Of a stretch of DNA of 64,000 nucleotides, positions 35,235 through 44,595 are shown piece by piece. The notes below the pieces were generated by a model. The model saw only the letters and a program-made list of their open reading frames with translations, was not told where the DNA came from and did no database searches. The stretch comes from an uncultured Paracoccaceae bacterium (GTDB lineage Bacteria > Pseudomonadota > Alphaproteobacteria > Rhodobacterales > Rhodobacteraceae): the NCBI GenBank assembly GCA_947494675.1, contig CANLVP010000001.1:1116001-1180000 (forward strand), in the 5' to 3' direction. Every line of letters begins with the position of its first letter. Position 1 is the stretch's first letter. The translations under genes and the position numbers were made by a program.

Positions 35235-37847
35235 TTATGGCAGCAAATCGAACACCGCAATCGCCGCACCCGCACGCCCATCCCGACCGGCAATCTCGGC
35301 CTCAATCAGCGGCAGCAAATCTGACGCCCGCGCCCCGTTGTTGGCTGCTGCCGCCGCGATCAAAGGCGCGTCAGAGGCGACCGCCATAATCATCTGCGGC
35401 TGCGGTTCACCACTGCCATCACTGTTCAGACCAAAGCTAAACGTAGCACTGCCATCCGCCCCTTCGGTCATGCGATCCGTCAGGTTATAAACCCCACCAG
35501 CCGCCGTGATCAGCACCAGCCAAACAGGTCGGCCGCGACGGTCGCTCAGACGGCCAACGATAGACCCACCGCTTTGCATCTCATTGGAATCCAACACCAA
35601 AATCGGTGGCGCGCCTTCGGTTTGCTGCAGCGTGCGCCCCATATCAAGGGCGGCGCAATGGGTATCCAGCACAGCTGTGGTGCTGATCGTCGGACGGCTG
35701 TCAAAAGCCTCCTCGAACGCATCAGCCAGACCGCTGAACGCCCCGTCCGTGTTGCTAAACGTCGCCACAACCCCGGCCTGCGGCCCGGTTGCGATCCGCG
35801 TGGCGTAAGAACAAGGACCGGCATCGAAATTGGCAAGAAAACTGGCGCGAGTCATCGGTCCAGACGGCGTTGACGTCACCGGATCATCCAGCGTTTCGTT
35901 CTCAGTCGCTTCCGCTTGGCGCAGCCCTTCGGGCAGCATCTCATTGGGGATAAGCCCTTGTTGCCACGCAACAAATCCGCCCAACCCGCCAATGACAAGC
36001 AAGATAAGAATCCATCGCCCAATCCCCCCGCCGCCGTCACTTGATCTGCGTCTGGCGGGCGTCCCAGCCATCGTGTTTTGCCCCGGTGCAAAGGTCCCAG
36101 GTGCAGCTGTCACACCGGGCGCAAACGTGCCAGGTGCGACGCCTGTTGGCCCGCCAAACGGGCTGGCCGACGTGGCATCCGCCGCTGGCGGTATCAGTCC
36201 CGGTGCCCCTGTTTGCATCGGCGGTTGCTGCAGTCCCGGTGTGGTCAGGCCAACGGGTTGCTGACCAGCAGGCGGCTGAGTCTGGCCATCGGCCACAGGC
36301 CGCGCGCCGCCATATTTCGCAGGAATATCAGCAGGATGATCCAACAGCCGGATCACATCCAGCATCCGCGCAGGCCGGTGAATTGGGTCCGGCTCCAGCA
36401 TATGCGCCAGCAAGGGACGCATGCCGTCCGGCACATCTGACAGGTCAGGAATTTCTCGCCGCGCATTAACTGCCTCAACGACGGATGCACCCATATCCAA
36501 TGGCTCACCCCGCAGGGCCGCCGCCATCAAAAGACCAAGGCCATAGATGTCGGTTCTTGGACCAATCTCACCACCAAAGTGGCCAAGCTGTTCGGGCGAT
36601 ATGTATTTGAATTTGCCCGCCAATTGACCGTGCAGTGTGTTTTCGGCCATCTCGGTCGACTTGGCGATCCCAAAGTCGATCAGCACCGCCTCGGACACTT
36701 TTCCGTCGCGCAACATCACGTTGTCAGGCGACAAATCGCGGTGGACCACATCCATCTGGTGGGCCCGGTCCAGACCACGCGCGACGCGCCGTAAAAGGCC
36801 CCGTGCTTCGTCTTCGGTCAGGGGGCGTTCATCACGGACGAAATCCGAAAGGGACACGCCGTCAATGAACTCCATGATCAGACAGAACCGGTCGAGCGCT
36901 GCGTCTTTCACAAAGTTGAAATAGCGCACAATCGCGTTGTCAGAGAGACCGCAAAGCACCTTGGCTTCGCGCATGAAAAGCGCTGCGATTTTGCTGTCAT
37001 TGGCCAGCGATTGCAGCACGATCTTGATCGCCACGGCATCACCGGTAAAGGCGTTTACACCACGGAAAACCTCGCCCATGCCGCCTGCGCTGATCAGCTC
37101 TTTGATCTCGTAATTGTTGTTGATCATCGTGCCAACCGGCACGGCATCCTTGGGCGCAGAGGGTTCATCGATTGGCGCGTCTGACAGATCATCAGGGGGC
37201 GGCGCGATGGACGGTTCCTCTGGCACCTCGTCAGGCTCTGGTGTCGCCACTTCAACGGCGTCTTCCACGGCAGGTGGCGCGGCAATCCCGCTGGGCTCTG
37301 CCGTTGCGGCGTCCGTGACGGGTGGAGAGGCAATGTCGTCATCTGCCTCGGGCGTCTCATCAGCTGTGGGCGGGCTGGCGAGCCCTGTATCATCAGCCGG
37401 TGCTTCGGTTTTGGGCGGTGAGGCTATACCGTTCTCGGCTTCGGTCGGGGCCTCTGTCACAGGTGGTGACGCGATCCCGCTCGTGTCGGCGTCAATCGGT
37501 GCCGCCGTCGTCGGTGGGGTTGAGATGCCCGTGTCGTCCGCCTCGGGAGGGTTCGTGACAGGGGGTGTCGAAATCCCGCTGTCTGTCGTTTCCTCGACCG
37601 GGTCGTCCGGCAAAGCCTCTGCGGTGGGTGGCGAAACCGCGGGCGGCGCATCGCTGATGATCTGAGTGCGATCATCTTCGGGGGCAGAGGCTGGCACGGG
37701 TTCAATGACCGTGCGGTCAGGATCCTCGGCAGGAGGCACAACCGCCCCGGCAATCACGGTGCGGTCCGCATCAGTGGGTGGCGTTGTTGTCCCGTCATCC
37801 TCTTGCGGTGGCAGGGTCTTTTCAGGGTCAGGTGTATCGTTTTGCAT
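35235..37847 (-). CDS. ppkA: T6SS Ser/Thr protein kinase PpkA (TagE) with periplasmic sensor domain
   Basis: About 870 residues from the ATG at 37847 (a GTG lies one codon upstream). The N-terminus has three DRT(V/Q)I motifs (Thr30, Thr46, Thr61) and seven roughly 16-residue repeats of the type GIASPPVTEAP (about 89-194). The kinase domain (about 242-510) has SAGGMGEVFRG, AIKI (ATP Lys), HRDLSPDNVML and DFGIAKS, so it should be active. A membrane helix lies at about 607-627 (WILILLVIGGLGGFVAW). The periplasmic part contains a roughly 200-residue domain with Cys679 and Cys731, shared with the TonB-like protein. PpkA kinases start T6SS by phosphorylating TssL or FHA partners. It is last in the tssK-L-M-tagF-pppA-ppkA unit. 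Confidence 0.92.
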   Translation of the reverse strand: MQNDTPDPEKTLPPQEDDGTTTPPTDADRTVIAGAVVPPAEDPDRTVIEPVPASAPEDDRTQIISDAPPAVSPPTAEALPDDPVEETTDSGISTPPVTNPPEADDTGISTPPTTAAPIDADTSGIASPPVTEAPTEAENGIASPPKTEAPADDTGLASPPTADETPEADDDIASPPVTDAATAEPSGIAAPPAVEDAVEVATPEPDEVPEEPSIAPPPDDLSDAPIDEPSAPKDAVPVGTMINNNYEIKELISAGGMGEVFRGVNAFTGDAVAIKIVLQSLANDSKIAALFMREAKVLCGLSDNAIVRYFNFVKDAALDRFCLIMEFIDGVSLSDFVRDERPLTEDEARGLLRRVARGLDRAHQMDVVHRDLSPDNVMLRDGKVSEAVLIDFGIAKSTEMAENTLHGQLAGKFKYISPEQLGHFGGEIGPRTDIYGLGLLMAAALRGEPLDMGASVVEAVNARREIPDLSDVPDGMRPLLAHMLEPDPIHRPARMLDVIRLLDHPADIPAKYGGARPVADGQTQPPAGQQPVGLTTPGLQQPPMQTGAPGLIPPAADATSASPFGGPTGVAPGTFAPGVTAAPGTFAPGQNTMAGTPARRRSSDGGGGIGRWILILLVIGGLGGFVAWQQGLIPNEMLPEGLRQAEATENETLDDPVTSTPSGPMTRASFLANFDAGPCSYATRIATGPQAGVVATFSNTDGAFSGLADAFEEAFDSRPTISTTAVLDTHCAALDMGRTLQQTEGAPPILVLDSNEMQSGGSIVGRLSDRRGRPVWLVLITAAGGVYNLTDRMTEGADGSATFSFGLNSDGSGEPQPQMIMAVASDAPLIAAAAANNGARASDLLPLIEAEIAGRDGRAGAAIAVFDLLP

Positions 37848-37859
37848 CACACATCCCCC

Positions 37860-38606
37860 CTAGAAAAACGGCTCTGGCGGGAGACAGCGGACCACGACGG
37901 CGGTGACGTTATCCTTGGCACCGCGATCGAGCGTTTGCGCGATCAAATCATTGCACATGGATTGGGCCGTCTCACCGCGTTTCAACGCCTCTGCGATGTC
38001 GTCGTCGCTGTTGTGTTCGGTCAGCCCGTCAGAGCAAAGCAGGAACATATCGCCTTGCCTGATCTCACCGCTGACCACATCGCAATTGGGTTCGTCTGAT
38101 ACGCCAATCGCGCGGGTAATGACGTTCTTGCGGGGCCAGTTTTCGGCCTCTTCAGCGCCGATCATGCCAGCGTCCAATAGCTCTTGCACCTCGGTATGGT
38201 CGCGGGTCAGCTGCTCAAGCTCACCGCCGCGCATCCGGTAGATGCGGCTATCACCGGACCAAATGCAGGCATAGCTTTCCTCATAGACCAGCAGCGACAC
38301 AAGGGTTGCGCCGACCGTGCCGCCGCCAAGACTGGCGGCATGTTCGCCGATCTTTTGGTGCGCGCGGGCAAGGCGTTCCATGAACCGGGCTTGCAGATCA
38401 CCGGCTGAGATCGAAAAGCCTACTGTCTCCATCTCTCCGGTGATGGTCTGGCTGGCAAAATCGCCTGCGTCGTGGCCACCCATGCCATCCGCCACAACCC
38501 AAACGCCGGATTCGGGGCGCACGAAATAGCTATCCTCGTTGTGGTCGCGCACGCGGCCCGTGTCGGTCGCCGCGCCCGTTTCAAACAAGAAGTATTCGGT
38601 CTGCAT
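37860..38606 (-). CDS. pppA: PP2C-family phosphatase PppA
   Basis: 248 residues, cytoplasmic. The PP2C metal and core motifs are present: ATDTGRVRDHNEDS (metal Asp region), VVADGMGGHDAGDFAS, CIWSGDSRIYRMR, RAIG and LLCSDGLTEH. It would remove phosphates placed by the neighbouring PpkA kinase and so turn T6SS off, as shown for PppA in other systems. It lies 12 bp before the kinase gene and 10 bp after tagF, with AAGGGGCG before its ATG. Confidence 0.94.
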   Translation of the reverse strand: MQTEYFLFETGAATDTGRVRDHNEDSYFVRPESGVWVVADGMGGHDAGDFASQTITGEMETVGFSISAGDLQARFMERLARAHQKIGEHAASLGGGTVGATLVSLLVYEESYACIWSGDSRIYRMRGGELEQLTRDHTEVQELLDAGMIGAEEAENWPRKNVITRAIGVSDEPNCDVVSGEIRQGDMFLLCSDGLTEHNSDDDIAEALKRGETAQSMCNDLIAQTLDRGAKDNVTAVVVRCLPPEPFF

Positions 38607-38616
38607 TCATCGCCCC

Positions 38617-39438
38617 TTAGTCCGTCATCTGCGGCAAATCCACAGGCGAGACGGTGTTATCATTATTATCGGCCGCAGGCGGCACGGTATTGTCGGTGAC
38701 GGGGTCGGCCATTGGCGCCTCGTCTTCAAGTATTGGCATCGGAACGGCAGCAGGGGCCGTCGCGCGCACGGCGTCGGTCATTAGCCACGCAAGCACGGGC
38801 GCATCGGGTAGGCCGCGCGTTACATGCACAGCAGCGCCACCCGGGCCCTCGCACCAAAGATAGCTGCGGGCTGCTGCCGCGCGCGTATGATCCACCTCGG
38901 CCACGTCACCCCACAGACGATCCAGATCGCCATCACCGCGGGCCGCCCAAAAGTCGGGCTCGATGGCCGCGGCAGGCGGTGGCAAAACCTGGGCCACATG
39001 GGATTTCACGTGGTTGGTGAAATCGGATGCGCCCGTTCCGGGGTCGCGCACAAAGCTGCGCAGGGCATCGGCCAAGGCCACGTAAATCTGCTGATCACCC
39101 GATTGGACCGGCGCAGGCTGATCCGACCCGGCAACGGCAGCCGCCAGTGGAAAGCGGCGTCCCACAGTGTCGCGGGACGGGGCCATGACGCCAAAGATCG
39201 GGCCAACCTCGCCCACCAGCGTACCGCCGAACCAGAACCGGATAATCGGGCTCGCCTCGAACAACGGCCCCCAACTGTCACCCCAGCTTTCGCGGATCGC
39301 GGGCATCACGTGGTGCAGCCATTGTTCCAACGTGGCCTGCGCCGTTTCGGGCAGGCCATTGGTGACGAAATCGCCAAACGACGGATGCTTGCCATATAGC
39401 CCGACTGAGACGCCGTGATCTGGGGTGCTTTCGGTCAT
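38617..39438 (-). CDS. tagF: T6SS post-translational regulator TagF
   Basis: 273 residues from the ATG at 39438, four bases after the tssM stop; the longer frame to 39543 lies inside tssM. The TagF start VGLYGKHPSFGDFVTNGLP and FEASPIIRFWFGG, GVMAPSRDTVGRRFPL segments are typical. TagF represses T6SS and, in Agrobacterium, works as a TagF-PppA fusion that contacts Fha; here the two are adjacent separate genes. The C-terminal tail carries two DNTV motifs (Thr251, Thr262) like the Thr-Val motifs in PpkA and TssL. Confidence 0.93.
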   Translation of the reverse strand: MTESTPDHGVSVGLYGKHPSFGDFVTNGLPETAQATLEQWLHHVMPAIRESWGDSWGPLFEASPIIRFWFGGTLVGEVGPIFGVMAPSRDTVGRRFPLAAAVAGSDQPAPVQSGDQQIYVALADALRSFVRDPGTGASDFTNHVKSHVAQVLPPPAAAIEPDFWAARGDGDLDRLWGDVAEVDHTRAAAARSYLWCEGPGGAAVHVTRGLPDAPVLAWLMTDAVRATAPAAVPMPILEDEAPMADPVTDNTVPPAADNNDNTVSPVDLPQMTD

Positions 39439-39442
39439 GCCA

Positions 39443-42400
39443 TCAATCCAGACTTTGCGGGCAGCTAAAGTCGCTGAGTTCCCGCATCGTGAAAGGGTTG
39501 GTTGCGGCGCTAAAGCCGAAGTCATAGCTGATGGAGCGGCCACCGATGTTGAAGGTCATCCGCTGCTGGCCGCCGTTATCCTGAATGGATGCAGCGCGTT
39601 TCATCAGACGCAGGATCGCCCAGGGACCGTCCTGGAACCCGATGGCAGATGTGCGGTCAAGCGACGGGAACAACAGGATCGTGGCGGACCCGCCTGCACC
39701 CGGCCAGTCAAACGCCTTGGCCGGATCACCGGTGCGCGACAGCATGATGGAACTGTTGATGTCCAGCTGCGCCTGTTCAACTGAGGCGTGGTTGCCGACA
39801 TGGCGCACGGTGATTTTGACCTCTGGCGCGGGGGTGCCCGCAGCAAAGAAGGCCCGGCGAATTTTCTCGGCCCGGTCAAACTGGCGCAGGGTCGCAGGCG
39901 ACAAACGGTCGGCAAGGGGGCTGTTGGGATCAACGGAAAGCCCATCGCCGGTGCGGATTACATGGGGCGCGAGGTAGGTATTAAAGTAACGATCCATCGT
40001 GCCGCCGGGGCCAAAGAACTGCCCGAATGTGCCGGGTGGCAGTTGCCGGGGTGTGTCGGCAAAGGGGAAGAATGACGCGATTTCTTCGCGGCAGGTGAAC
40101 GCGATCTCGTTGGTCAGGGCGCGGTTCATCTCGGCCAGCGTCGCGTCAGAGGCTTCGTTGCGGAAATCCTTTTCGGCGTCGTTCACAAATTCACGCAGAT
40201 CGCCCGGCAGGCGGGAATTATTGCGGGTCAGGTTCGACAAAAGCTGCGGCAAAAGCGCGGCGGATTGGCCGGGGTTGGATGACGCGAGGCGCAGGTTGTC
40301 ACGGATCGCAGCAAGGTCAGCGAGCACGATGTCAATCGGGCGCTGGCCCTCGGCCCCTTCCAGCAGCACATGCCAGTCGCGGAATTGTTCCTGAATCCGC
40401 TCCACCGGGCGCAGCGGCCCATCGGCAGCACCGCTGACGCGGTTTTGGTTCTTGTTGTCGCGGGCGGCATCAAGCAGGACCTTTCCCGCTTTGTCCGACC
40501 GACGACGCGCGCCATCGAGGAACACATTGCCCAGCGCACCGGCGATGCCAGCCCCACCACCTTCAGCAGCGGCGGCTTCGGCCTCTTCCGCGGCGGCGGC
40601 GATACGTTCAAGCTCTCGCATCAGTTGGGTTTCACCATCCACGGCCTCAACCAGTTTCAGGATCGGCGAAGAGAACGGCGCAGAGGCGGCGGCAAGGATG
40701 TCGTATTGCGGTTTGTCGGCGGACAGATTGGCAAGCTGGATGTTGTCGAACATCGCATACCACGCGTCGCGGAAATCCTGCCCATAGCGCGATTGCAGCG
40801 CCTGATCGAGGCCGCGCATCTGGTTGTCAAAATTCACCAGATCGGCCTGATCACCCAGCACCCATTTGTCGCGCTCGAGCGCGTCGCGCACGTCCAGAAG
40901 CTGGTCAAAGAAGAACGACCAATAGCCCTCGTAGGTATAAAGACCCGGCACGCCGATGGTCGACAAATCAGCGCCGTCCTTGGTGATAAAGACCAGATTA
41001 GCATCGTTGCCGGTGGCCTGCACAAGGTTGAAGTCGATCAGCCCCGCCGTGCTGGCGCGGTCGGTGATCAGCGCGTAGGCCTGATCGGCCAGCGACATTT
41101 GCACGATGGCAGAGCGGGCCGCGTTGACGGTTTCCTGATCGATCTCGACCTGAATGTCGCGCGTGTCGTCCAGCTCCAGCATGGCATCAAGGTGTGCGTT
41201 TAGGGCGTCACGCTGGGTAATCTCAAACGCGCCAGAGAATTGTTCGCGCCAGATTGTTTCGAACCAGGCCTTGATCGCCGCATCGTCGGTTTGCGGCGCT
41301 TGACCGCCCAGCAGCATGTAGACCTTGAGCGCGCGGTAGATCTGCGCAGGTTCGCCCGCCGCGCGGATTTGCGGCAGTTGTGTTTCAAGATCAAGGATGA
41401 GCCGCGGGCGGAACATCTGTTCCAGCGCATCCGCGTAGGCGCTGTCGGTCGCCACGCTAAGGCGTTCGCGCTGACCCAGCCCAAGACCTTCCCAGAAGGT
41501 CGGTTCAGTCGCCACGCCGTAACCGGCAGGCATGGCGCGCAATTGATCAAGGTAGGGCAGGATTGGTTCCAGACCCGGATCGCTGATCTCGGTCCGGGCG
41601 ATTTCGTCTTGGGCCGCACGGGCGTATTTCCCGGTCTCTTCCTCTGCGTTTTGCACAAGGTTGAGGTTCTGCCAAAAGCTGAACCCGAAAACGGCCAAAA
41701 GGCCAAGCGTGGCCAATGAAATCGCAGAGAAACCGATGCTGCGCAAAATCGCCGTGCGCCGCACGGCACGGGCATCGTGGCTGACCCAATCGCGTTCCTC
41801 AAAGATCACGCGTTTCAGCAGGTCATGGATAAAGAACGACTTCCCCTGCCCCGACATGAACGACGGCGCAAAGGCGCCGCTGGCGTTTTCGGTCTGCGCC
41901 ATGGCACCCAGCACTTGGTCAATCGGCGTGCCCTCTTGCGTACCAGAGGTGAAGTAGAAGCCGCGCAAAATCGCGTTGGTTTTGTGTTTGGACGGCGCAA
42001 AGACACGCCGCAGAAATTCGCTGACGTTTTCGCGCATGAGGGCCATCTGACCCGGCAGGCCAAAGATCGCGACGCGGCTAATGCCATCGGGTTCTTCGGA
42101 CAGACGGTCGATCAATTCGTCGGACAGACGGCTGACCAGCTTGTCAAATTCGGGCCCCACGTCTTCGTGGGTTTGGGCCGTGCGATCCTTGGTCTGAAAG
42201 GTCACGCCCCAAACGGCTTTGCGGCGATGCTGGCTAAAGCTGCTGAAATATTCGCGGAAGCCGCTGATCAGATCGGCCTTGGTGAACAGCACATAAACCG
42301 GGAAATCGACGCGCAGCGCCTCGTGCAATTCGGCCAGACGGTCACGCACAATATTGGCGTGCTCGGTCAACTGCTCATCGGTTGAGGTCATCATATCCTC

Positions 42401-43048
42401 AGCCGAAAAGGCGAGCATGACGCCGTTGATCGGCTGGTTCGGGCGCGAACGTTTGAGCAGTTGCAAGAAAGAGGTCCAGCTTGCGCCATCAGCCTCTGCA
42501 TCGCTGTCCTGGGTCGTGTAGCGGCCCGCGGTGTCGATCAGGATCGCGTCCTCGGCAAACCACCAGTCGCAGTAGCGGGTGCCGCCGAACCCTTCCATGC
42601 CGCCGTCTTCATCACCTGCAACCGGGAATTCGATGCCGGAGTTCTTGAGCGCAGTGGTCTTACCCGCGCCCGGCGGGCCAATGATGATGTACCACGGCAG
42701 ATCATAGAGGTATGTCGAGCCGCCGGATTTCTTAAGCCGCGCGAGGGCGGTGTTCATCTTTTCGGCAAGGACTTTGCCATCGCCCGCTGGTTCCTTGACC
42801 AGCTCTTCTTCCATCTCTTTGGCAAGCTTGCGCCGTTTGCGCCATTTCAGCGCTTGGACGATCAGGATGATCCCCAACAGAACACCGATCACGGTGGCGC
42901 GGAACCAGACGGCTTGGGTCAGCCACCACGGGATCATGCCAAAGCCGAACCAGATCGCCAGACACAGGCAGATCACACCAAGGATGATCGCAGGAATACG
43001 CATCCAAGGCTTCCACTTGAGGAAGCGGAAAATTGCGGTGAACCTCAA
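39443..43048 (-). CDS. tssM: T6SS inner-membrane protein TssM (IcmF)
   Basis: 1201 residues. Two N-terminal helices (about 17-36 and 46-64) flank a short loop, a third helix is near residue 445 (SAISLATLGLLAVFGFSFW), and the rest is periplasmic. The cytoplasmic NTPase domain has an intact Walker A GPPGAGKT (about 126-134) and DTAGRYT. The length is typical. The start is a TTG in a TTGA overlap with the tssL stop, preceded by AGAGGG at good spacing, so translation is coupled to tssL. TssM with TssL forms the membrane complex. In most systems TssM binds the lipoprotein TssJ, which is absent here. Confidence 0.96.
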   Translation of the reverse strand: MRFTAIFRFLKWKPWMRIPAIILGVICLCLAIWFGFGMIPWWLTQAVWFRATVIGVLLGIILIVQALKWRKRRKLAKEMEEELVKEPAGDGKVLAEKMNTALARLKKSGGSTYLYDLPWYIIIGPPGAGKTTALKNSGIEFPVAGDEDGGMEGFGGTRYCDWWFAEDAILIDTAGRYTTQDSDAEADGASWTSFLQLLKRSRPNQPINGVMLAFSAEDMMTSTDEQLTEHANIVRDRLAELHEALRVDFPVYVLFTKADLISGFREYFSSFSQHRRKAVWGVTFQTKDRTAQTHEDVGPEFDKLVSRLSDELIDRLSEEPDGISRVAIFGLPGQMALMRENVSEFLRRVFAPSKHKTNAILRGFYFTSGTQEGTPIDQVLGAMAQTENASGAFAPSFMSGQGKSFFIHDLLKRVIFEERDWVSHDARAVRRTAILRSIGFSAISLATLGLLAVFGFSFWQNLNLVQNAEEETGKYARAAQDEIARTEISDPGLEPILPYLDQLRAMPAGYGVATEPTFWEGLGLGQRERLSVATDSAYADALEQMFRPRLILDLETQLPQIRAAGEPAQIYRALKVYMLLGGQAPQTDDAAIKAWFETIWREQFSGAFEITQRDALNAHLDAMLELDDTRDIQVEIDQETVNAARSAIVQMSLADQAYALITDRASTAGLIDFNLVQATGNDANLVFITKDGADLSTIGVPGLYTYEGYWSFFFDQLLDVRDALERDKWVLGDQADLVNFDNQMRGLDQALQSRYGQDFRDAWYAMFDNIQLANLSADKPQYDILAAASAPFSSPILKLVEAVDGETQLMRELERIAAAAEEAEAAAAEGGGAGIAGALGNVFLDGARRRSDKAGKVLLDAARDNKNQNRVSGAADGPLRPVERIQEQFRDWHVLLEGAEGQRPIDIVLADLAAIRDNLRLASSNPGQSAALLPQLLSNLTRNNSRLPGDLREFVNDAEKDFRNEASDATLAEMNRALTNEIAFTCREEIASFFPFADTPRQLPPGTFGQFFGPGGTMDRYFNTYLAPHVIRTGDGLSVDPNSPLADRLSPATLRQFDRAEKIRRAFFAAGTPAPEVKITVRHVGNHASVEQAQLDINSSIMLSRTGDPAKAFDWPGAGGSATILLFPSLDRTSAIGFQDGPWAILRLMKRAASIQDNGGQQRMTFNIGGRSISYDFGFSAATNPFTMRELSDFSCPQSLD

Positions 43049-44595
43049 AACGTGCCCTCTTTCGCCATCATGATCTCAACCCGGCGGTTCAGGGCGCGAC
43101 CCTCTGCGGTGCCGTTGTCGGCAATTGGTTCAGCCTCGCCGCGCCCTTCGATGCTCAGGCGGTCAGGGTCGGTCATCAGATCGTCCAGCACGTCCTTCAC
43201 AGCAGCCGCACGGCCTACGGACAGATCAAGGTTGGTCTTATACTGACCCCGGCCAGAAGGCTGGATGTCGTCGGTGTAACCCAAGATACGCACCGGCCCT
43301 TGTTCAGCATTGAGCGTATTCACGATATGTCCGGCGAGGTCCGAAAACTCTGGCCGCACCGTCGCGCTGCCAGAGCGGAACAGCAGGGTGTTGCCGACGC
43401 GGATAAAGATGAATGTTCCCTTTTCGCCAACCTCGACCGTGCCATCGGCGATCTGGTCCGCAAGTGACGCGCGGATGCGGTCGATCTGGGTGCTGTCCAC
43501 AGGGGCGACAAAGGCCTGCACCGGCGCGGTGCGCACAAGGCTGATGTTCGCCACATTGGGGTGCATGCGGAAAAGCTGTGTGGCCAGCGACCCGCCTTCG
43601 CGATTGATATAGGTGGACATGCCTGCATAGCCCGCGACCACAACCACAGCCGCGACAGAGGCGACGATCCACATGGGTAAACCGCCGAACCGCTTTTTCG
43701 CAGCCATCGGCACAGCAGCCCAGTTGACGGCGATGTCTTCATCCGGGCGCGGCTTCACGCGACGCAGCGTCTCATAGATCGCCGACCGAATCCGGGCCAG
43801 TTCAACGGCACCGTTCGGCATGGTGCGGTATTGCCCTTCGAACCCAAGCGACAGGCAGACCAGCATCAGCTCCAGCAGGCCATAGCGTTGGGCCGGGGCC
43901 TGCATCGCCTTTTCAGCCTCTTGAAAGAAGCCAACGCCGGAATCGCGTTTTTGAAAGAAGCGGGCGACCATGGAGTATTGCAGCCATGTGCCCTTGTCGG
44001 TGCCGGGCAGGTTTTGCACGATATCGTCGGCGGTGCCACAAAGGACATAGGTACCGATCTGCGCCTCTTGCGGGTCAGCGCCCTCTTGCACGGCGTTGCG
44101 TTCAAACGTCTCAATCTCGCGAACGACGTGGTTCATCAGGGGCTCGGCCTGCATTTCCACCATGCCGGTGCGCAAGCGACCAAAGAGGATCAGCAGGTTC
44201 GCGGCGGCCGCCAGGAGGGGGTTTGACGGACCCCCCTTGCCCAGGCCTGTGGCGCGCAGCGCCTGTTCCAAAGCAATGCGCGGGGTGTCCGTGCCTGTGG
44301 GTTGTTCGGGCTGGCCTGATGGCACCTCTGGGAAAAACCCTTGCGGCTGTGCGCCGGGGGCTTGGCCGGGTGCCGGCTGCGCCGGGGGCAGCGCGCCGCC
44401 AAGCCATGTGTTGCCATCTTGTGGGCCGGGAGCGGGAGTGCCGATGCCGGCACCCGGTGCAGGACGTTGCGGTGGCAGCGCGCCACCAATGACAGTCCGG
44501 TCAGCCGCAGGCCCACCGGGGGCCGCACGCGGAGGTTGGGCCGGCTGCTGCGGCAGCTTGCCCCCAAAGACCGTCTTGTCGTCGTCCTTTGACAT
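43045..44595 (-). CDS. tssL: T6SS inner-membrane protein TssL with OmpA-like C-terminus
   Basis: 516 residues. The Pro/Gly-rich N-terminus holds three TxxGGxLP repeats: KTVFGGKLP (Thr8), DRTVIGGALPP (Thr34) and NTWLGGALPP (Thr63). The DotU cytoplasmic domain follows (about 105-290, NPLLAAAANLLILFGRL ... VCLSLGFEGQYR). A membrane helix lies near 310-330 (LPMWIVASVAAVVVVAGYA), then an OmpA-type peptidoglycan-binding domain (about 395-516, RSGSATVRPEF ... ALNRRVEIMM). The anchored type is usual in TssJ-poor systems. In Agrobacterium, TssL phosphothreonine near the N-terminus recruits Fha. The start overlaps the tssK stop by 1 base. Confidence 0.95.
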   Translation of the reverse strand: MSKDDDKTVFGGKLPQQPAQPPRAAPGGPAADRTVIGGALPPQRPAPGAGIGTPAPGPQDGNTWLGGALPPAQPAPGQAPGAQPQGFFPEVPSGQPEQPTGTDTPRIALEQALRATGLGKGGPSNPLLAAAANLLILFGRLRTGMVEMQAEPLMNHVVREIETFERNAVQEGADPQEAQIGTYVLCGTADDIVQNLPGTDKGTWLQYSMVARFFQKRDSGVGFFQEAEKAMQAPAQRYGLLELMLVCLSLGFEGQYRTMPNGAVELARIRSAIYETLRRVKPRPDEDIAVNWAAVPMAAKKRFGGLPMWIVASVAAVVVVAGYAGMSTYINREGGSLATQLFRMHPNVANISLVRTAPVQAFVAPVDSTQIDRIRASLADQIADGTVEVGEKGTFIFIRVGNTLLFRSGSATVRPEFSDLAGHIVNTLNAEQGPVRILGYTDDIQPSGRGQYKTNLDLSVGRAAAVKDVLDDLMTDPDRLSIEGRGEAEPIADNGTAEGRALNRRVEIMMAKEGTF

